This document shows positions 1-12,094 of a stretch of DNA of 64,000 nucleotides, one piece after another. Origin of the DNA: Mansonella perstans (lineage: Eukaryota; Nematoda; Chromadorea; Rhabditida; Onchocercidae). The stretch spans positions 62,001 to 126,000 of the forward strand of contig JBAMDO010000042.1 in assembly GCA_037074765.1 (NCBI GenBank), given 5' to 3'. Each line of letters starts with the position of its first letter. Position 1 is the stretch's first letter. The position numbers and the translations under genes are program-made. The notes below the pieces were generated by a model. That model did no database searches. It saw only the letters and a program-made list of their open reading frames with translations, and was not told the origin of the DNA.

Positions 1-1017
1 AATAAAAATTTTCGCAGTGTGAAATGGATTTTCGCTTTTATATCTTAATTTTATATCATGCCTAATTTTTGACTGCCTAATTTAACTTTTGACAAGACAA
101 TAACCAATAAGGTGTGATACTATTTCAAGAAGGAAACATATCATTTATTTGAAAAAATTCCAGAAAGCATGAAACAAATATAGATTAATTATCAATTCAC
201 TTGAAAGCACCGATTATTATTCTCTCCGCACTTTTATGCACCTTCTATTTATGGGTTCGCTTTTTAATTTAAAAATTTCAATAAAGCTATCTTTGCAAAA
301 TCACTTTTGCATTCTTCCAGAAAATTTGGATTTTGTATGAAAAGTACTTCTTAACTGGTAACTGTTGCATTACCGAATGAAAATTACAAAATCTTTGCAA
401 GAAAAGAACGATTTGAAGACATCAAGATGGCTATGATATCCTTTAAGCAGAAATGATGATGACTATAAGCATACAAAAAGGAATCAAAGTTAGTATTTAC
501 GACGGTTTACAGATCAAGAAAACATGTTGTTATGGATGATAATTTTGGACTTCCAGACTCCACAATGGATTTTACTTTTCAACTATTCCTTTCTAAAACT
601 TTAAATTCCTAAGAAATTTCAAAGTACACAATCCTTGAATCTTAGTAAGATGAGCATGATGGACAAGAAAAGTAGACCAGCATCAGCTGCAGTAAAAAAT
701 TTTCTTATTCAAAGATAACATTACCAACATCGACGTCTGAAAACAGTGAATTTAAGTATTTAGTTTTACTCGTCTAAAAAAATCATAGCATCATTTTTTC
801 CTCATCAATCTGTCATGTTTGTACCGCAATGAGTATAATTATGACATTGCAATTATGAATAAACCTTGCGATCTAGTCATATTCGGACCTACGATTTTTC
901 CATATATGGAATTTTTAAACTCTGATCACGTCTTGCGGTGATGCGGCATAAAGTGAATGTTGTTAAAACTAGTTCATATTGCATTTCATTTAGGATTATA
1001 TTGCTCTAGAATTGAAG
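1..1017. other. Non-coding flank, no supported gene
   Basis: No open frame with convincing splice signals. Around 405-560 on the plus strand are short stretches that could be remnants of the region N-terminal to a NOP2 methyltransferase domain (a YLRRFTD-like string near 500), but stops interrupt every frame, so this is only a weak suggestion. The end of the unrecognised minus-strand gene lies just inside, at 1018. Confidence 0.4.
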
Positions 1018-4000
1018 TTAACGGTTACCAACTGCCTTCATTAATTCGTCATAACTTCCACACTGTGACAGTTCGACGTCAAAATAACTAACAAACTTGG
1101 CACAGTTCTCCATAATTTCAATTATATTTTCACGCATGTATTGCGCGCGATCATCAGTTCCACACTGCAAAGTGAGTAAGATGTTAATTCTTTCAAAGAT
1201 ATTCCATATTTTTTTTATGGCAGTTATGGAGAAAAGTCAATCAGAATTGTCTCATCACGAATTAAAATATTCGCAGCACCTTCAGAATGTAAAAGAAATA
1301 GGAACAACAGTAATCAGAATTTACAATCCAAATTTCCAAATAAGCTGTTCACCCAGATTTCGCTTTTCAAAATTTAGTGCAAAAATTACCTGAAGAATTT
1401 TATTTTGGTAATAATCAACGACTGTCCAGACAAGTAGTTCCTGCTTCGCATCTTTCCATGATCGCTTAGACTCTTGTAAACTTTTTAATAAATCCAATCT
1501 TTTATCATTCCACTGCTCCGCAGTGTCCATTACCAAATTAATACTAATCTGATGAATAAATGAGTGAGCTTCGCCAGGTTCAGAAGATGGCGATACTTTT
1601 TTTAAATACTGTGCTAGAAGAATTAAAACAGCCATGTACTGCATGTTTAATTCACGACTACCACCATGAAAAAGAGCCGAAATATTTGTAAAATCACTGT
1701 TTTTTTCCAAGAGGAAAGAAAAGTAAGGATCATGATGCAGACAATGATGGAAATGAGGTAAAGTTTTTTTTAAGCGGTTTTCCGCGAAAAGCATGAAAAA
1801 CATGTGGGAAGAGCTATCATTGAGAGATGATAAGAATTACTTTGAAATAGTATTGTATCGGCTACGTCGGGCTATACAGGTTTTAATGATTTTAGCTAAC
1901 TTATGAAATGGAATGTTCCAGATGGTGATATATTCTATCGTTATTTTGAGTGTTAGTAATTTAATTTGTTGAAGTATACCGTTCTTTCGCATACCACTGG
2001 TTATTTTTTATTCCCTGCTTACTATTTTGCAATCTTGATTACTATACTAACTTTCAAACATTATTATTGTTACAGTAAGAATTACGAGCTCGGAGAACAG
2101 CTGAATTTCAAGTGCGTGAAGCAAAACGTGCAAGAAAAGGGAAAAAATTACGAATAATTAGGAAAAACAATGATTGCTATACGAATGGAGGAAAGAAAAA
2201 ACGAAAGTTGTGCGGAAATTCGTTCACAAACGAGTTAACAGATGTGAGAAAGAAAGCCGTAAAACGATTTAGATATGGGTAAGTGAACTTTAAAATTTTG
2301 TCTTTGAGACTAAGGTGTTGTAGAAATTAATCGTTTGAACTCTTCTGATATCTCAGAATTTTCTGCTTATAGTCCTAAAAATGCAGATTTCAAAGCAGCG
2401 AAGATGAAAAAAACCCGAAAATCGCGAAATGAAGACTATCAAGATTAAAAAACCCTGATTTAAGTGACAGCCATACCAGTAAAGACTTCAAATTCAAGCA
2501 CTTGGTTTTTACAGTATAATTTGAAGCCCATATCACGAAAAAATTTTTATTTGAACAGCGATTCATGTTTCTTCAAATAAAATTTGACGAATAATAAAAA
2601 TAAAATTTTTATTGTAACTAATAAAAAAGGCTCACGTTAACACATAAAGGGACAGATCAACAAGCAAGTGTATATGCATATATATATATATATAGAAAAA
2701 ATTATAGCACAAATTTTATGGATAACATATAGTAAACCAAACAAGGCATTCTCACCCCTACAGCCAAAAAAGTCAAAACAAAAGCACAAATTATAAAAAT
2801 TCTCCACCAAATAACATAATCAATTAGACAAAAAATGAATAAATTTAAAAAACAACAAAAAATAACAAAATAGACAAATTTATATCTTGCCGAACATTAT
2901 ATGCTGCAGAATCGAGTTTCTTTCTTCCAGTGATGGCTTTGGCCCACAACCGGAAGAAACCATACTGGATGTATGCTTTTCACCAGCTGGCAAATCATCT
3001 CATACTGCAGCATTGATGAAAAATTCTGGAGTTCTATATGCAAATGATGCTAAGATAAGTGCTTTTTGTGCTTTTGGAATTCTGAAATATAGTTTGCTTT
3101 GTTAATAAACATAAAGTTGCAGTTTGTGGATGTGAAGGAAATCGTACCATTTTACAAAGTGGTTTTTTTCAGAAGGAAGAAAGAGCAGATGTTGATATTA
3201 CTGCTCTCTTAACTCCTACAACTAAATTTTATTTCATAGTTTACCGTATTATTTGTTTTTTCCATTCTTAATTCGCCATTGCTGTTTGGTAGATGCAACG
3301 ATGTCGTGCGAGTTATTGGCAATTTTCATTGGTTGGGAGTGAATAATGCGGTTGTAAGTAATTTAGATGGGCGAGTTTGCAAAAATTATGCCTCAAGGTT
3401 TGTTGTTTCTTACATTTCTGATCAAAATAGTCTTATTGGATGATGTTGATATGGTATACTGATTATTTAAGCAATGTTGACATTATTTATAATAATTTAA
3501 ATTATTGGATTTTCTTTCCCAGTTACTGACCACAATGAAAATGCTAATAAATATAAGTAATTTGAGTTTACAAGGTTAATTTAGATTTTCAAAAATTTTG
3601 TTGTCCTAGTTTATATCTTGAATGAAATTCCATTTAATGAAATTCCGACCGTGTCTTGTTGGATGCTCCATGCTCAAGAAGGAGTGTAATTTGGAAAGAT
3701 GGAAGTGTGAAAACACGACGTGATAGTCAAGAAGTATAACGTTGTCATACTTTGCAGCGAGCATTGATCCTTGCTGCGCTAAATTCCATTAATGCAAATT
3801 CAAAAACCGGTGGTTATCTGGTTTATTCAACATGCTCTATTCTAGTAAATATGCGTTTTTATGTGAGTTAGTTTCTTTAAGTTAGCTTTCAAAGTTGTTT
3901 CTCATTCGTCCATAGCTGTCGCTTCTTTTGATGTGTTGTTATGCTTTCGTAAATGGCAATATTATTGTTTCATTATTAAAATGAACTGTTATAGGAATCC

Positions 4001-7000
4001 TTTCTGTTTCAGGTGGAAGAAAATGAGGAAGTCGTGAATTATGCATTGAAAAAATGAGATTGTAAGCTTGTCTAATGGGATTGGATAGGAATGTGCAAGA
4101 TTTCACAAAGTAAGTGTTACTTACAATGTTTTTCCTTTTCTAAAAGTTCTTAAAAATTTCAATTAAATTTAGATTCCGGGATACCCCTTCACCCATCACT
4201 TTCTCTTATTTGACGATATTATCCACATGTCCATAATATCGATGGATTCTTTGTGGCAAAATTCAAGAAATTATCAAATTCAAAACCAGCAGTAAGTTGC
4301 ATTTTATTGAATGACTGTGTTACAGTATAGTTATAGTGAACTAAATCAATTTTTCTGTACCGACCACATTATCGTTCTATCGAAATTAAAATTTTGCAGA
4401 AAAAATTCGGAAAATTCAGAAAAAAACTCGATGTTGTGATGTTGGAAAGAATAATTAATTAGCTATGAAAGCGTTTCAATTTTATTAGCATTTTGGGCAT
4501 ATGTCAGCTTAAGCTATAATAAAATAATTTTTTTACTGGTAAATCAAGAAATTGCTACTTTTTTATACTTGTTTATATATTTATTCTTATAACATAGTAT
4601 AGTTTTCAATATTTCCTGCTTACTGCCTATTCTTTCAATGTCCAGGAACTGTATAATTTGAAGCCAATTTAAAATTGTGAAATTGTCAAACAGTGCTGGA
4701 ATCTTTCCTCAAAAAGATTTTGATTTCCAGAAAAACACAAATTCATCTAATGAGTTGAAATATGAGGATGTTAGTATTTCCAAAAACAAAGTGGAAAGTG
4801 GTAATTCAGAACAAGCAAGAGTCAAAGGTTAATTTTTCTTATTTTTTAGAATCATTTTGACGAAGTTAATAATGATTTTCCGCTTCGTTTTCACGTCTTA
4901 GAAAATCATAAAATTATCTGTTCTAATTACTAATGTAATGAAGTTAATGTTTTGAAATAATTATGCATGGAAATATTTCTTTCTAATATCTCGACTGTTA
5001 TTAGGATTCAAAATTAAAATTTTGGAGAAAAAATTCGGAAAATTCAGATAACTTGTTGCGAATTGAAAAAAATAGCTCATTAGCATGAAATGACTTGCAT
5101 GACGCTCCTTATACTGAATATGGAGTTTGTTTACAGTAACTTTAGTAATTTTACTTCGAAATGTGTGTTATCGAGTAAAGTCGATGTCATCCAAAATCCT
5201 TCTCGAAAAAAGAAAGCCACAAAGTACCACTGTAGTACTAGCTGATAAAGCCAGTGTCTTTTTAACAAGTGTTACTTTTTTCTCTTCCTGACTGACATAA
5301 AGGACCGGTAAAAGTAAGGATCTAGATGAACAAAAAAGAATGTGCCAAACTATCCTTATGTTACTTTTTCATGTTGGTTGCAATCCAGAAAATCCGTTTT
5401 ATTGTTTATGTACATTTATCAAAATATTTTCCAACAGGAAAAAATAAATGTCCATGTTGCAAAATATGAACATAGAAAAAAATCGCTGTTTTTCGGAAAT
5501 GAATGTTTCCTCTAGTAATTGGAACTGAAAATCTTCAATTGAATTTGAATATTATCTGATTTAGCAAAATTTTAGAGGATCTAAATTTCCGAATTAAACA
5601 GCCATCCATTTTACAAATCTCTCCACAAAGAAAAAATCTTTAGCTTTTTGAAAACAGCGAGGATGAGAAAAATTAATTTACAAAAGCATGGAACAGATGA
5701 GTATATTCAAATACATAAAGCATTGAAAGTAACGATTTCATATATACAATGAAACATTTACAGATTAAGTTCATAATAGCACCAGATATGCTCTTACATT
5801 CTGAAATCGAACTTCAGACTATGTTTTAGCTGATGATCATGTCATTCACCTCCTCATTTTTGAGATTCAGTTACCAAAACTTTCTCAAAACTTAGTTCTT
5901 TAGAACATCTTGCTTAGGATTTAGTAAAAAGAACAATTAAAATACTTTCATACTAGGAAATAAAAAATTTACATTATCGCCTTACAGCTGGAGAATCCTA
6001 TTGTGCTATTGCTGCTCTATAGAGGAGGTAGTTACCAGTTTACTGAAAAACGAAAAGAATTTTTCTCATTGCAATCAATGTGTGCGACCTTGGACTTTAT
6101 TTTTCCTGGAGCGTTCCATCGATTTTTTTTTGCTTTGCCGCGAATGCTGGAAAATTAGGAATACTTTATAATGTCGAAATTTTTTTGAATTTCGGATTCA
6201 AATGTTGAAAAAAACCAGATGCAAATTTAAAGCATGCACCATTTCTTTTTCCGAACCAGCGGAACGACTTGATTTATCGAGTTTGAATTTCGGCTTATCG
6301 TCACCATCTGAAAACTTCAAAATTCTTACGGCTACTCTGAATAGTTGTTTTCACGAAATTCAGACTGCACATATTTTTGACATTTTACATAATAAAGTTT
6401 CTTTTCTTCCCATACTGTCCAAAATTTTCAGCCCAGATACATAATATCAGATAGTAAGTTCCATACTTCTACGCTTCTTTCTGGGCACCGACCAACCGAG
6501 TTCTTCAAATACTGCAAACATTCTGTAACCTTGTGAAGCCAGAAATCGTTTTGTATTAAAATTCTGTTGCCATGGGAGAAAATTACATCGCTCCTGTAAC
6601 TACTGTAATAATCATTTCATACTTTAGAACATATATGTTATGCTTTTCCTTCGTTTTATAATCTCGCAAGATGTCACCAGGAAATACAAGAAAATGAAAC
6701 AAAACCTGAACATTATAGTATGAGGTTTACCCGTTCAGAGATAATCGTAATGGAAAAGAAACCTTTGGACAGCAATCTCTGGTCCACCAACATCTTTCAC
6801 AAATTAAACGTAGACCGGTACAAATTGAGAGATCCAGTAGAGAATTGATATACTGAAGAACGTTCAATGAGACATTATTAAAGATGAAAACAGCAAAACA
6901 AAATTTTCATTGTTTAACGGCTCAACAATTTAATAAGAATCATTTTTTAGCAGCAGTTCCGTTACAATTACAAAATTGCTCTAAAATTTATGCTACAACG

Positions 7001-7299
7001 AAATAGACGAATATAAAAGGAGAAATCAAACTACATTATTTTTCAACAAGATGTTCAACAGTAATGATAATCTTTTACTACAAAAATAACAAATGTGCAA
7101 TTAACAAAAACTAGAATAAAATTAAACTCGATCATTAAATGATCAAAGAAGTGACCAGAGACAGTTTCGAATCCTGAAACTGATTTCGGGCTTCGATAAA
7201 TTCAGTCATATATACTGCTTGTTCAAGTATGGAGAACAGAGATAAAAGTTTTAAACTTATTAGTTCAACAATATCATTTGCAATAATACATATACTCAT
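1018..7299 (-). CDS. Unrecognised multi-exon helical protein, C-terminal exons
   Basis: Minus-strand exons, listed 5' to 3': 7299-7156, 6852-6731, 6593 to about 6460, 6307-6216, 6146 to about 6089, 5524-5414, about 1813-1390 and 1164-1018, ending in TAA at 1018-1020. Most have canonical donors and TTTCAG-type acceptors. Phases agree across 7156/6852, 6731/6593, 6216/6146 and 1390/1164. The product is rich in Leu, Ile, Lys and amphipathic helices with no recognisable catalytic motif. The exon at 1813-1390 encodes about 141 residues containing [12 protein letters not shown] and [10 protein letters not shown], and the last exon ends [11 protein letters not shown]. The part between 5414 and 1813 is a large gap that holds pseudogenes on the other strand, and at least one exon may be missing from my model because the phases do not join there. 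It may be the continuation of the gene at 7342-11873 or a separate gene starting with ATG at 7299. I do not recognise the family. Coding status of the individual exons is well supported; the joins near 6310-6460 and at 1813 are not. Confidence 0.55.
2080..2448 (+). pseudogene. DDX27: DDX27-like helicase, C-terminal fragment
   Basis: Two plus-strand exons, about 2080-2274 and 2373-2448, are joined by a GT-AG intron (GTAAGT donor, TTATAG acceptor) and end at TAA 2446-2448. They read a very basic tail with REAKRARK, then GGKKKRK, then [21 protein letters not shown]. This follows the order of the C-terminus of DEAD-box helicase DDX27/Drs1, where a KRAR stretch precedes an ELTNTSKKALKQYRAGP-like motif. 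The family works in nucleolar pre-60S rRNA processing. No helicase core (Walker A, DEAD, SAT) is visible upstream in the window, and an exon of an opposite-strand gene lies directly upstream, so this is probably a truncated copy. The visible exons themselves are uninterrupted. It could instead be the last exons of a real gene whose core lies to the left of the window. Identity is from remembered family features, not a search. Confidence 0.5.
2449..2886. other. AT-rich spacer between gene fragments
   Basis: No coding signal. It contains a short (TA)n run near 2675-2691. It separates the DDX27-like tail from the NOP2 pseudogene, and the N-terminal half expected for a complete NOP2 copy is not here. 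Confidence 0.4.
2887..5222 (+). pseudogene. NOP2: Decayed NOP2/NSUN1 rRNA (cytosine-5) methyltransferase, introns retained
   Basis: Consecutive plus-strand blocks match the catalytic domain of NOP2/NSUN1, the nucleolar SAM-dependent m5C methyltransferase of large-subunit rRNA. In order they are: AEHYMLQ and PVMALA, then [11 protein letters not shown] with [17 protein letters not shown] (2887-3060); [19 protein letters not shown] (about 3293-3397); [10 protein letters not shown] and [14 protein letters not shown] (about 3643-3844); [14 protein letters not shown] (4013-4109); [17 protein letters not shown] (4173-4291). Lys-rich tail pieces follow at 4731-4827 and about 5143-5222. Many breaks are visible: frame changes near 2910, 2943 and 3380; TAA near 3736; TGA and TAA within 4050-4075; several shifts in 4180-4260. 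The usual SGTG after DAPC is altered to SRRS. GT-AG introns are kept, so this is an unprocessed duplicate, not a retrocopy. It lies antisense inside the large gap of the minus-strand gene. Identity is strong; total loss of function is inferred from the number of breaks. Confidence 0.88.
5223..5413. other. Spacer, nothing seen
   Basis: Short AT-rich intronic sequence between the pseudogene tail and a minus-strand exon. No feature noted. Confidence 0.4.
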
Positions 7300-7341
7300 T
7301 CAAAAAATTTGAGTTCAGAAATTAGAATGCATTTAATAAAT

Positions 7342-10300
7342 TTAACAATGATCTAAAAAAAAGAAAACCTTAGCTGCATTTGTCTGTCCAACGATTGCAG
7401 GGAACAGAGTGATTCCTGTCAAAGTCCGCGCAAGACTAGCCAAGACATTGCAAGTGGCATTTAACACACATCGCTTCTTGCCAATAGTGATTTTCTCATC
7501 TATTTGATGGGTCTGAATAAAAGATTTTGCCAAAGAAGCCAAAATGTTAAACTGGAAAAACATTAAATATATTACTATGTCTCTCCCTATCAATTCATTC
7601 GCCAATCAATTCTTCACTCCGAGAATTCAATCCTCAAAATAATTTAAAAGAATGGATGAAAAATCTTGAACACCAAGAACAAAAGTTTTGATAAAAAAGT
7701 AGCATTAATAAATTGAAATAAATCCAAACTTTCAATCGATCTTTTTGTGTAATTTTATTCACATTTTTTCTGAGCTGTTCCAAAAGCTTATCGTGATGTA
7801 CTTTGGTTCGTTCAACAACCTTAGAAGCAGTTTTTTTCATCGAAGAAATTACCTGCAAAATGAAATGCACTGTTACTACCACTCAACAACAAATTTGATT
7901 TATTACAATTCATATCTTAAACTTGACAGTATAAAGAGCAAAGCAAGCAACGATTCAAAATTTTCAAAATTAAAGCAATCCTGCAACTATCTCTGCTACG
8001 AAGATATTTGAAAAAATTTGTTTACATCTTTTAAATTTAGATCTGATTCGTGATTTCAATCTATTCTAAAAAATGTGTGTTCAATTCGATATATCATACA
8101 TTGCATTTTTTAGGATGGATTAAAATCACGAAAACATTGAAAATGACACAAAATTTTTTTTATTACTAAATCTTTTTGTAACATATTCCGGACATGTATT
8201 AATGTAAAATAATGTCTTTTATTAGGAATTCCTCATGAAGTCGTAGAAAGCTATCGATATTTTAAAAAAAAGAATAAGATTAGCCAGAAACCCGAAATTT
8301 CATTGCACCACCGTAATTTCCATACGGAATTCGTTTGTGATTGTTGAGCGAAGATAACTTATTCTTAGAATCCATAAAAAGAATCGAAAGCTAAGTAAAA
8401 CAAAAAAGTAGAAATTGTTCCAGCGAGAAAAAAAAAACCCACCGAAACTTCACCCTTGCTCTTCTTTTGGTCATGCATTTCTTTTTTAGAATGACTTCCA
8501 AATAGCTTCTCTGATTCCCATAATTTCGATTCTTCGAATAATAAACTTAAACCAGTGCTATATTGCAGTTTTGCTCTTTTCTTTTTCAACGATTTAATAG
8601 TTCTCAGCTTTGTTCTTTCCTCTCCCAATGATTTGATAGTTTTTATATCTGGCATATCATTAAAACACTTTTCTTCAACATGATCGAAATCCGCAGTATT
8701 TTTCGGAAAAGATGTTATATCCTTTTGAATTGATAGAACCGATGATGAAATTGTTGTTGGTAATTCAAGTTTTGATTCAACTGATGTTGGTAATTCAAGT
8801 TTTGATTCAATCAAAAGATGATTCGCCGAAAATGGAAAAACCGATAAGCTTAGTTTCGGGAATGATGAAAATTTCTTGAGTTTTGAAATTTTTATTTTTA
8901 CAGACCCTAAATATTCTGATAATTCAGTTTCCATTGAAATCCAATTTTCCGAAAAGTTAGTTATCACCACATGCAAATTCTTTTGCTCTTTTCCATTGTG
9001 ATTTGATTTTGTGCTTTTTCCATAATACACTGTTTCATTTTTATCTGATAAAATCGATGACTCATCTACATGTAGTTTCTGCGTTTTTTTTGTATGTCTC
9101 AAATATCGTCGAACAGTTTCACTCGCTGTAGTGAACTGATGCTAGAAAATAACACCTAAACTATCAAAAACAAAAAAAATAAAATAAACATTGATTCTCT
9201 ATACTCCAGGTAATAACACTATCTCTTCGAATTAAGTAATATAAATACAAAACACTGTCATAAAATGAATTTATGAAAAAGGCCATAATCGTCGTAGCAC
9301 TTTGTTAGCAAACAAAAAAAAAAAAGATAACGAAAGCTATTATACTGTTTAGTACAATACCTCTACAATAATTCGATTCAGATTCTCTAACTCTGCTGAA
9401 CCAAAAAAATAGTGATATGTTTCTGTCATCATAAAGTACTTTTTAGTACTCCAGTTATTTTAATTGTGAATCATTGTGTGATATCATGTGTTAATACTGG
9501 ATCTCATCCCAGAACTATGTATGAGAACTATATAGAACTACATGAAGCGTTAAGGTCACATTTTTAGAAACTGGAGAAAAGCTTAAAATTTGGCCATTGA
9601 AAAATCCCTAATATAAAAATAAATACATTTCTGAGCCCTTTCGAATTAATTAATCCAGATTAGTAACGATCTCGTAAAATAATCATTAGGATAGTATTAT
9701 ATCAACTTACTTCAGTTGAAACGCGTTCGCACTGATTTGTAGCAAAATATCTATGCTCATGTTGTGAGGTACTAATGCTTCCAGACTTAAAAATCCAAGA
9801 CAGTTGCTCAATTGCTTGTAACTTCAGGATACTGGACGCCAAAAAAGACCAAGCTGGAAGCGATGGCTTCAGAGTTTCAAAAAATGGACGTGAAAGGGAA
9901 GGAACAGCATCTCGGTACTGCAGACCGAGGAAATGGTCCTGAAAATAGCGAATTTTTAAGCAAAAGCAAGCTAGTCACTCAATATTAACAAAAACAGTTT
10001 TTTTTTTTACTTCATAATTTATGATTCAAATTTATCTCGCATTTGTTCACTACATTAACCTATTATTTCGCAAGAAATCATGTGTTTCAACATAATTTAC
10101 TCGACTTAGTCCTCCATTAATTTCTACTAATCATATATTCAACAAATAAAGAAATGAAAGGAAATTAATTTCATATACTGTAGCCATTTAGCAGTCTATG
10201 CATCACATATTTTTATTCAAATGAGATATGTTTCCCATCAATGACTCATTGTTTAAACTATGAAATTTCTCGACTATATTAATAATGTTGAGATACTAGG

Positions 10301-11873
10301 CAATATATTCCAATCCATTAAAGAAATATAATAGAATTCATAAAGCCAACCTCATCAATGAAACAAACATTTTCCACTGATGCAAATGATACGATCTCTG
10401 GCTTTCCAACACCTGGAAATTTTTGAAATGACAAATTTAATGAAGATAACTAAAGAATAAAATGTAAAGAAGAAAGTTTTGAGAATAGAAATGAAGAAAT
10501 TAATTATTATAATAATCTTCATTAAATTTATCTAAATAAAATTCTATTAAGTGCTAAATAAAATTTTATTAAGTCACATCGTAGCAATATTGTATTGAAA
10601 TCCGGCAGAACGATACACACGTCATTTAACTAAAGGTAAGATTGAAAATCGGTAAATTTTTTTTAAATTTATAAATGATGATACCGTATGCATAATAAAA
10701 TACGATGATAGCAATAGCTGCAGCTGAAATGATTGCCGTGAATTTGATACTTCGTTCCAAAGCAAAATCCTCCAAAATACGAGTGAATGGTGGATCAAAA
10801 CATTTCGCTGAAAAAGAGGAAAATATTTGGTAAGATAGTAAATTCCAAAACGTTTGTAAAAACCAAAACTGTTCAAAATCATTCAGTCTGCGCATGTTAA
10901 CAATGTATATGCTTATATTACTGTATATGTTTACTGGAAAACTGCGGTAAGTTTGCAAATCGGGCTATTTTGAAGTTTATCTGCTAGTTTATCTGTTATA
11001 AAAAAGCGAAATAGTGTTGAAAAGTGAATCGAAATGGAAAAAACTAACCAAAAATCAGTGACATATAAAAAAAGTACTTTTAAAAAGATTTTATCAGTAC
11101 GCTTTCATTCATTCGAAATTTTACGGTGGAACAAAGGAATAATTTCTTGTTTTCCGATGTACAAATTGATTACAAACAATTTTTCTTTATTTTCCAAATG
11201 TCGAATGAAATGGGAGCTTAACTGGTTCTAATAAAATATTTAGGATATTTATGCATTTATAATTGAAACATATAGCTATAAAAATGTATGATTAGATAGA
11301 TCTACATATGTATACATACTGAATTATTCAAGACAATCATAACCATTATCTTACGATGAAGTAATGATAGCTTACACAATTCATCCAATTGTTTGGATAC
11401 TTCGACAGCGTCAGTACACGTGAGTGTAACAGGAGAATCGTCGTTCAAAATATCTTCTTCTGTTACCACAGAAATATCATCATCATCATTATAATCGTCA
11501 TCATCACCATCATCATCATCATCATTATCTGCATTATCATCACTTTCTTCTGTATCATCCTCTTCTCCGAACTGTTGCTGCTGCTCATTCTCTTCTCCGA
11601 ATTCCTCATCCTCTTCCATCATCTCATTTACATCATCTTCTGATGCTGAATCATCTTCGTCTTGCTAAAATTTCCAGTGTTATCAATAGTAATAATATGT
11701 AAACAGAAACTTTGCAATAATCAAATTTCAAAAACATTCCATAAAAATTGGATTGAAAAGCCACCTACATCTAACAGATCAAAATCATCCTCTCCAACAA
11801 TGCTCCATGAGGAATGATTGGTGTCGAAGCTAGAAATGGATGACGAACGAGTGGAGAAACGATAATCATCCAT
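7342..11873 (-). CDS. Unrecognised protein: acidic tract, one membrane-type segment, Lys-rich C-terminus
   Basis: Eight minus-strand exons with matching phases: 11873-11769, 11664-11355, 10807-10685, 10412-10351, 9938-9711, 9141-8443, 7852-7730 and 7551-7342 (TAA). They give 1860 nt, or 619 residues. The ATG at 11873 sits three bases after TTTGTTTTGCAG, which could be a trans-splice (spliced-leader) acceptor. In order: a Ser-rich start (MDDYRFSTRSSS); an Asp/Glu/Gln tract (about 36-110) encoded partly by GAT repeats; a hydrophobic segment near 157-178 (IISAAAIAIIVFYYAY); then a long polar, Ser/Lys-rich exon. That exon holds two small internal duplications, ESKLELPTS repeated and TIKSL repeated. 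The last exons are basic and helical (KVVERTKVHHDKLLEQLRK). The frame could also splice out at AAG/GTTTTC (near 7366) and continue into the exons below 7300. No family recognised. Exon structure is well supported by phase; the single membrane segment is a reading of hydrophobicity only. Confidence 0.68.
11457..11545. repeat. (ATC/GAT)n microsatellite within coding exon
   Basis: Imperfect ATC triplets on the plus strand, read as GAT/GAC on the minus strand, encode most of the poly-Asp tract of the 619-residue protein. The triplet period keeps the frame open whatever the copy number. Confidence 0.8.
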
Positions 11874-12094
11874 TCTCTGCAAAACAAACTCTCTTCAATG
11901 ATTGAAATGAAAAATATTTCCTGATGACTTGTAAAACGTGCAAAATTTCAACAAACAAACTTGAACTTGACAGAAAAAAAACAAAGAAAATATGAAAGAT
12001 ATAAGCTTTTTGATGAATGCTTTCTCGAAAAAAACGTAAAACAAAATCATCACTATTAAAAATCATGATAAAAAAAAGAAAGGACAAGATGGTT

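Noticed and set aside
1966..2157. 63-codon plus frame ending in a basic tail
   Set aside because: Over 2080-2157 another frame gives the DDX27-like tail and continues to a matching splice donor, so this frame is a shadow.
2887..3105. 72-codon plus frame taken as a small intact gene
   Set aside because: It is one frame of the broken NOP2 copy; the homologous residues continue before and after it in other frames.
7160..7200. tRNA-like TTCGAATCC string near 7168
   Set aside because: No matching acceptor stem, D-arm or anticodon arm; it lies in a coding exon on the minus strand.
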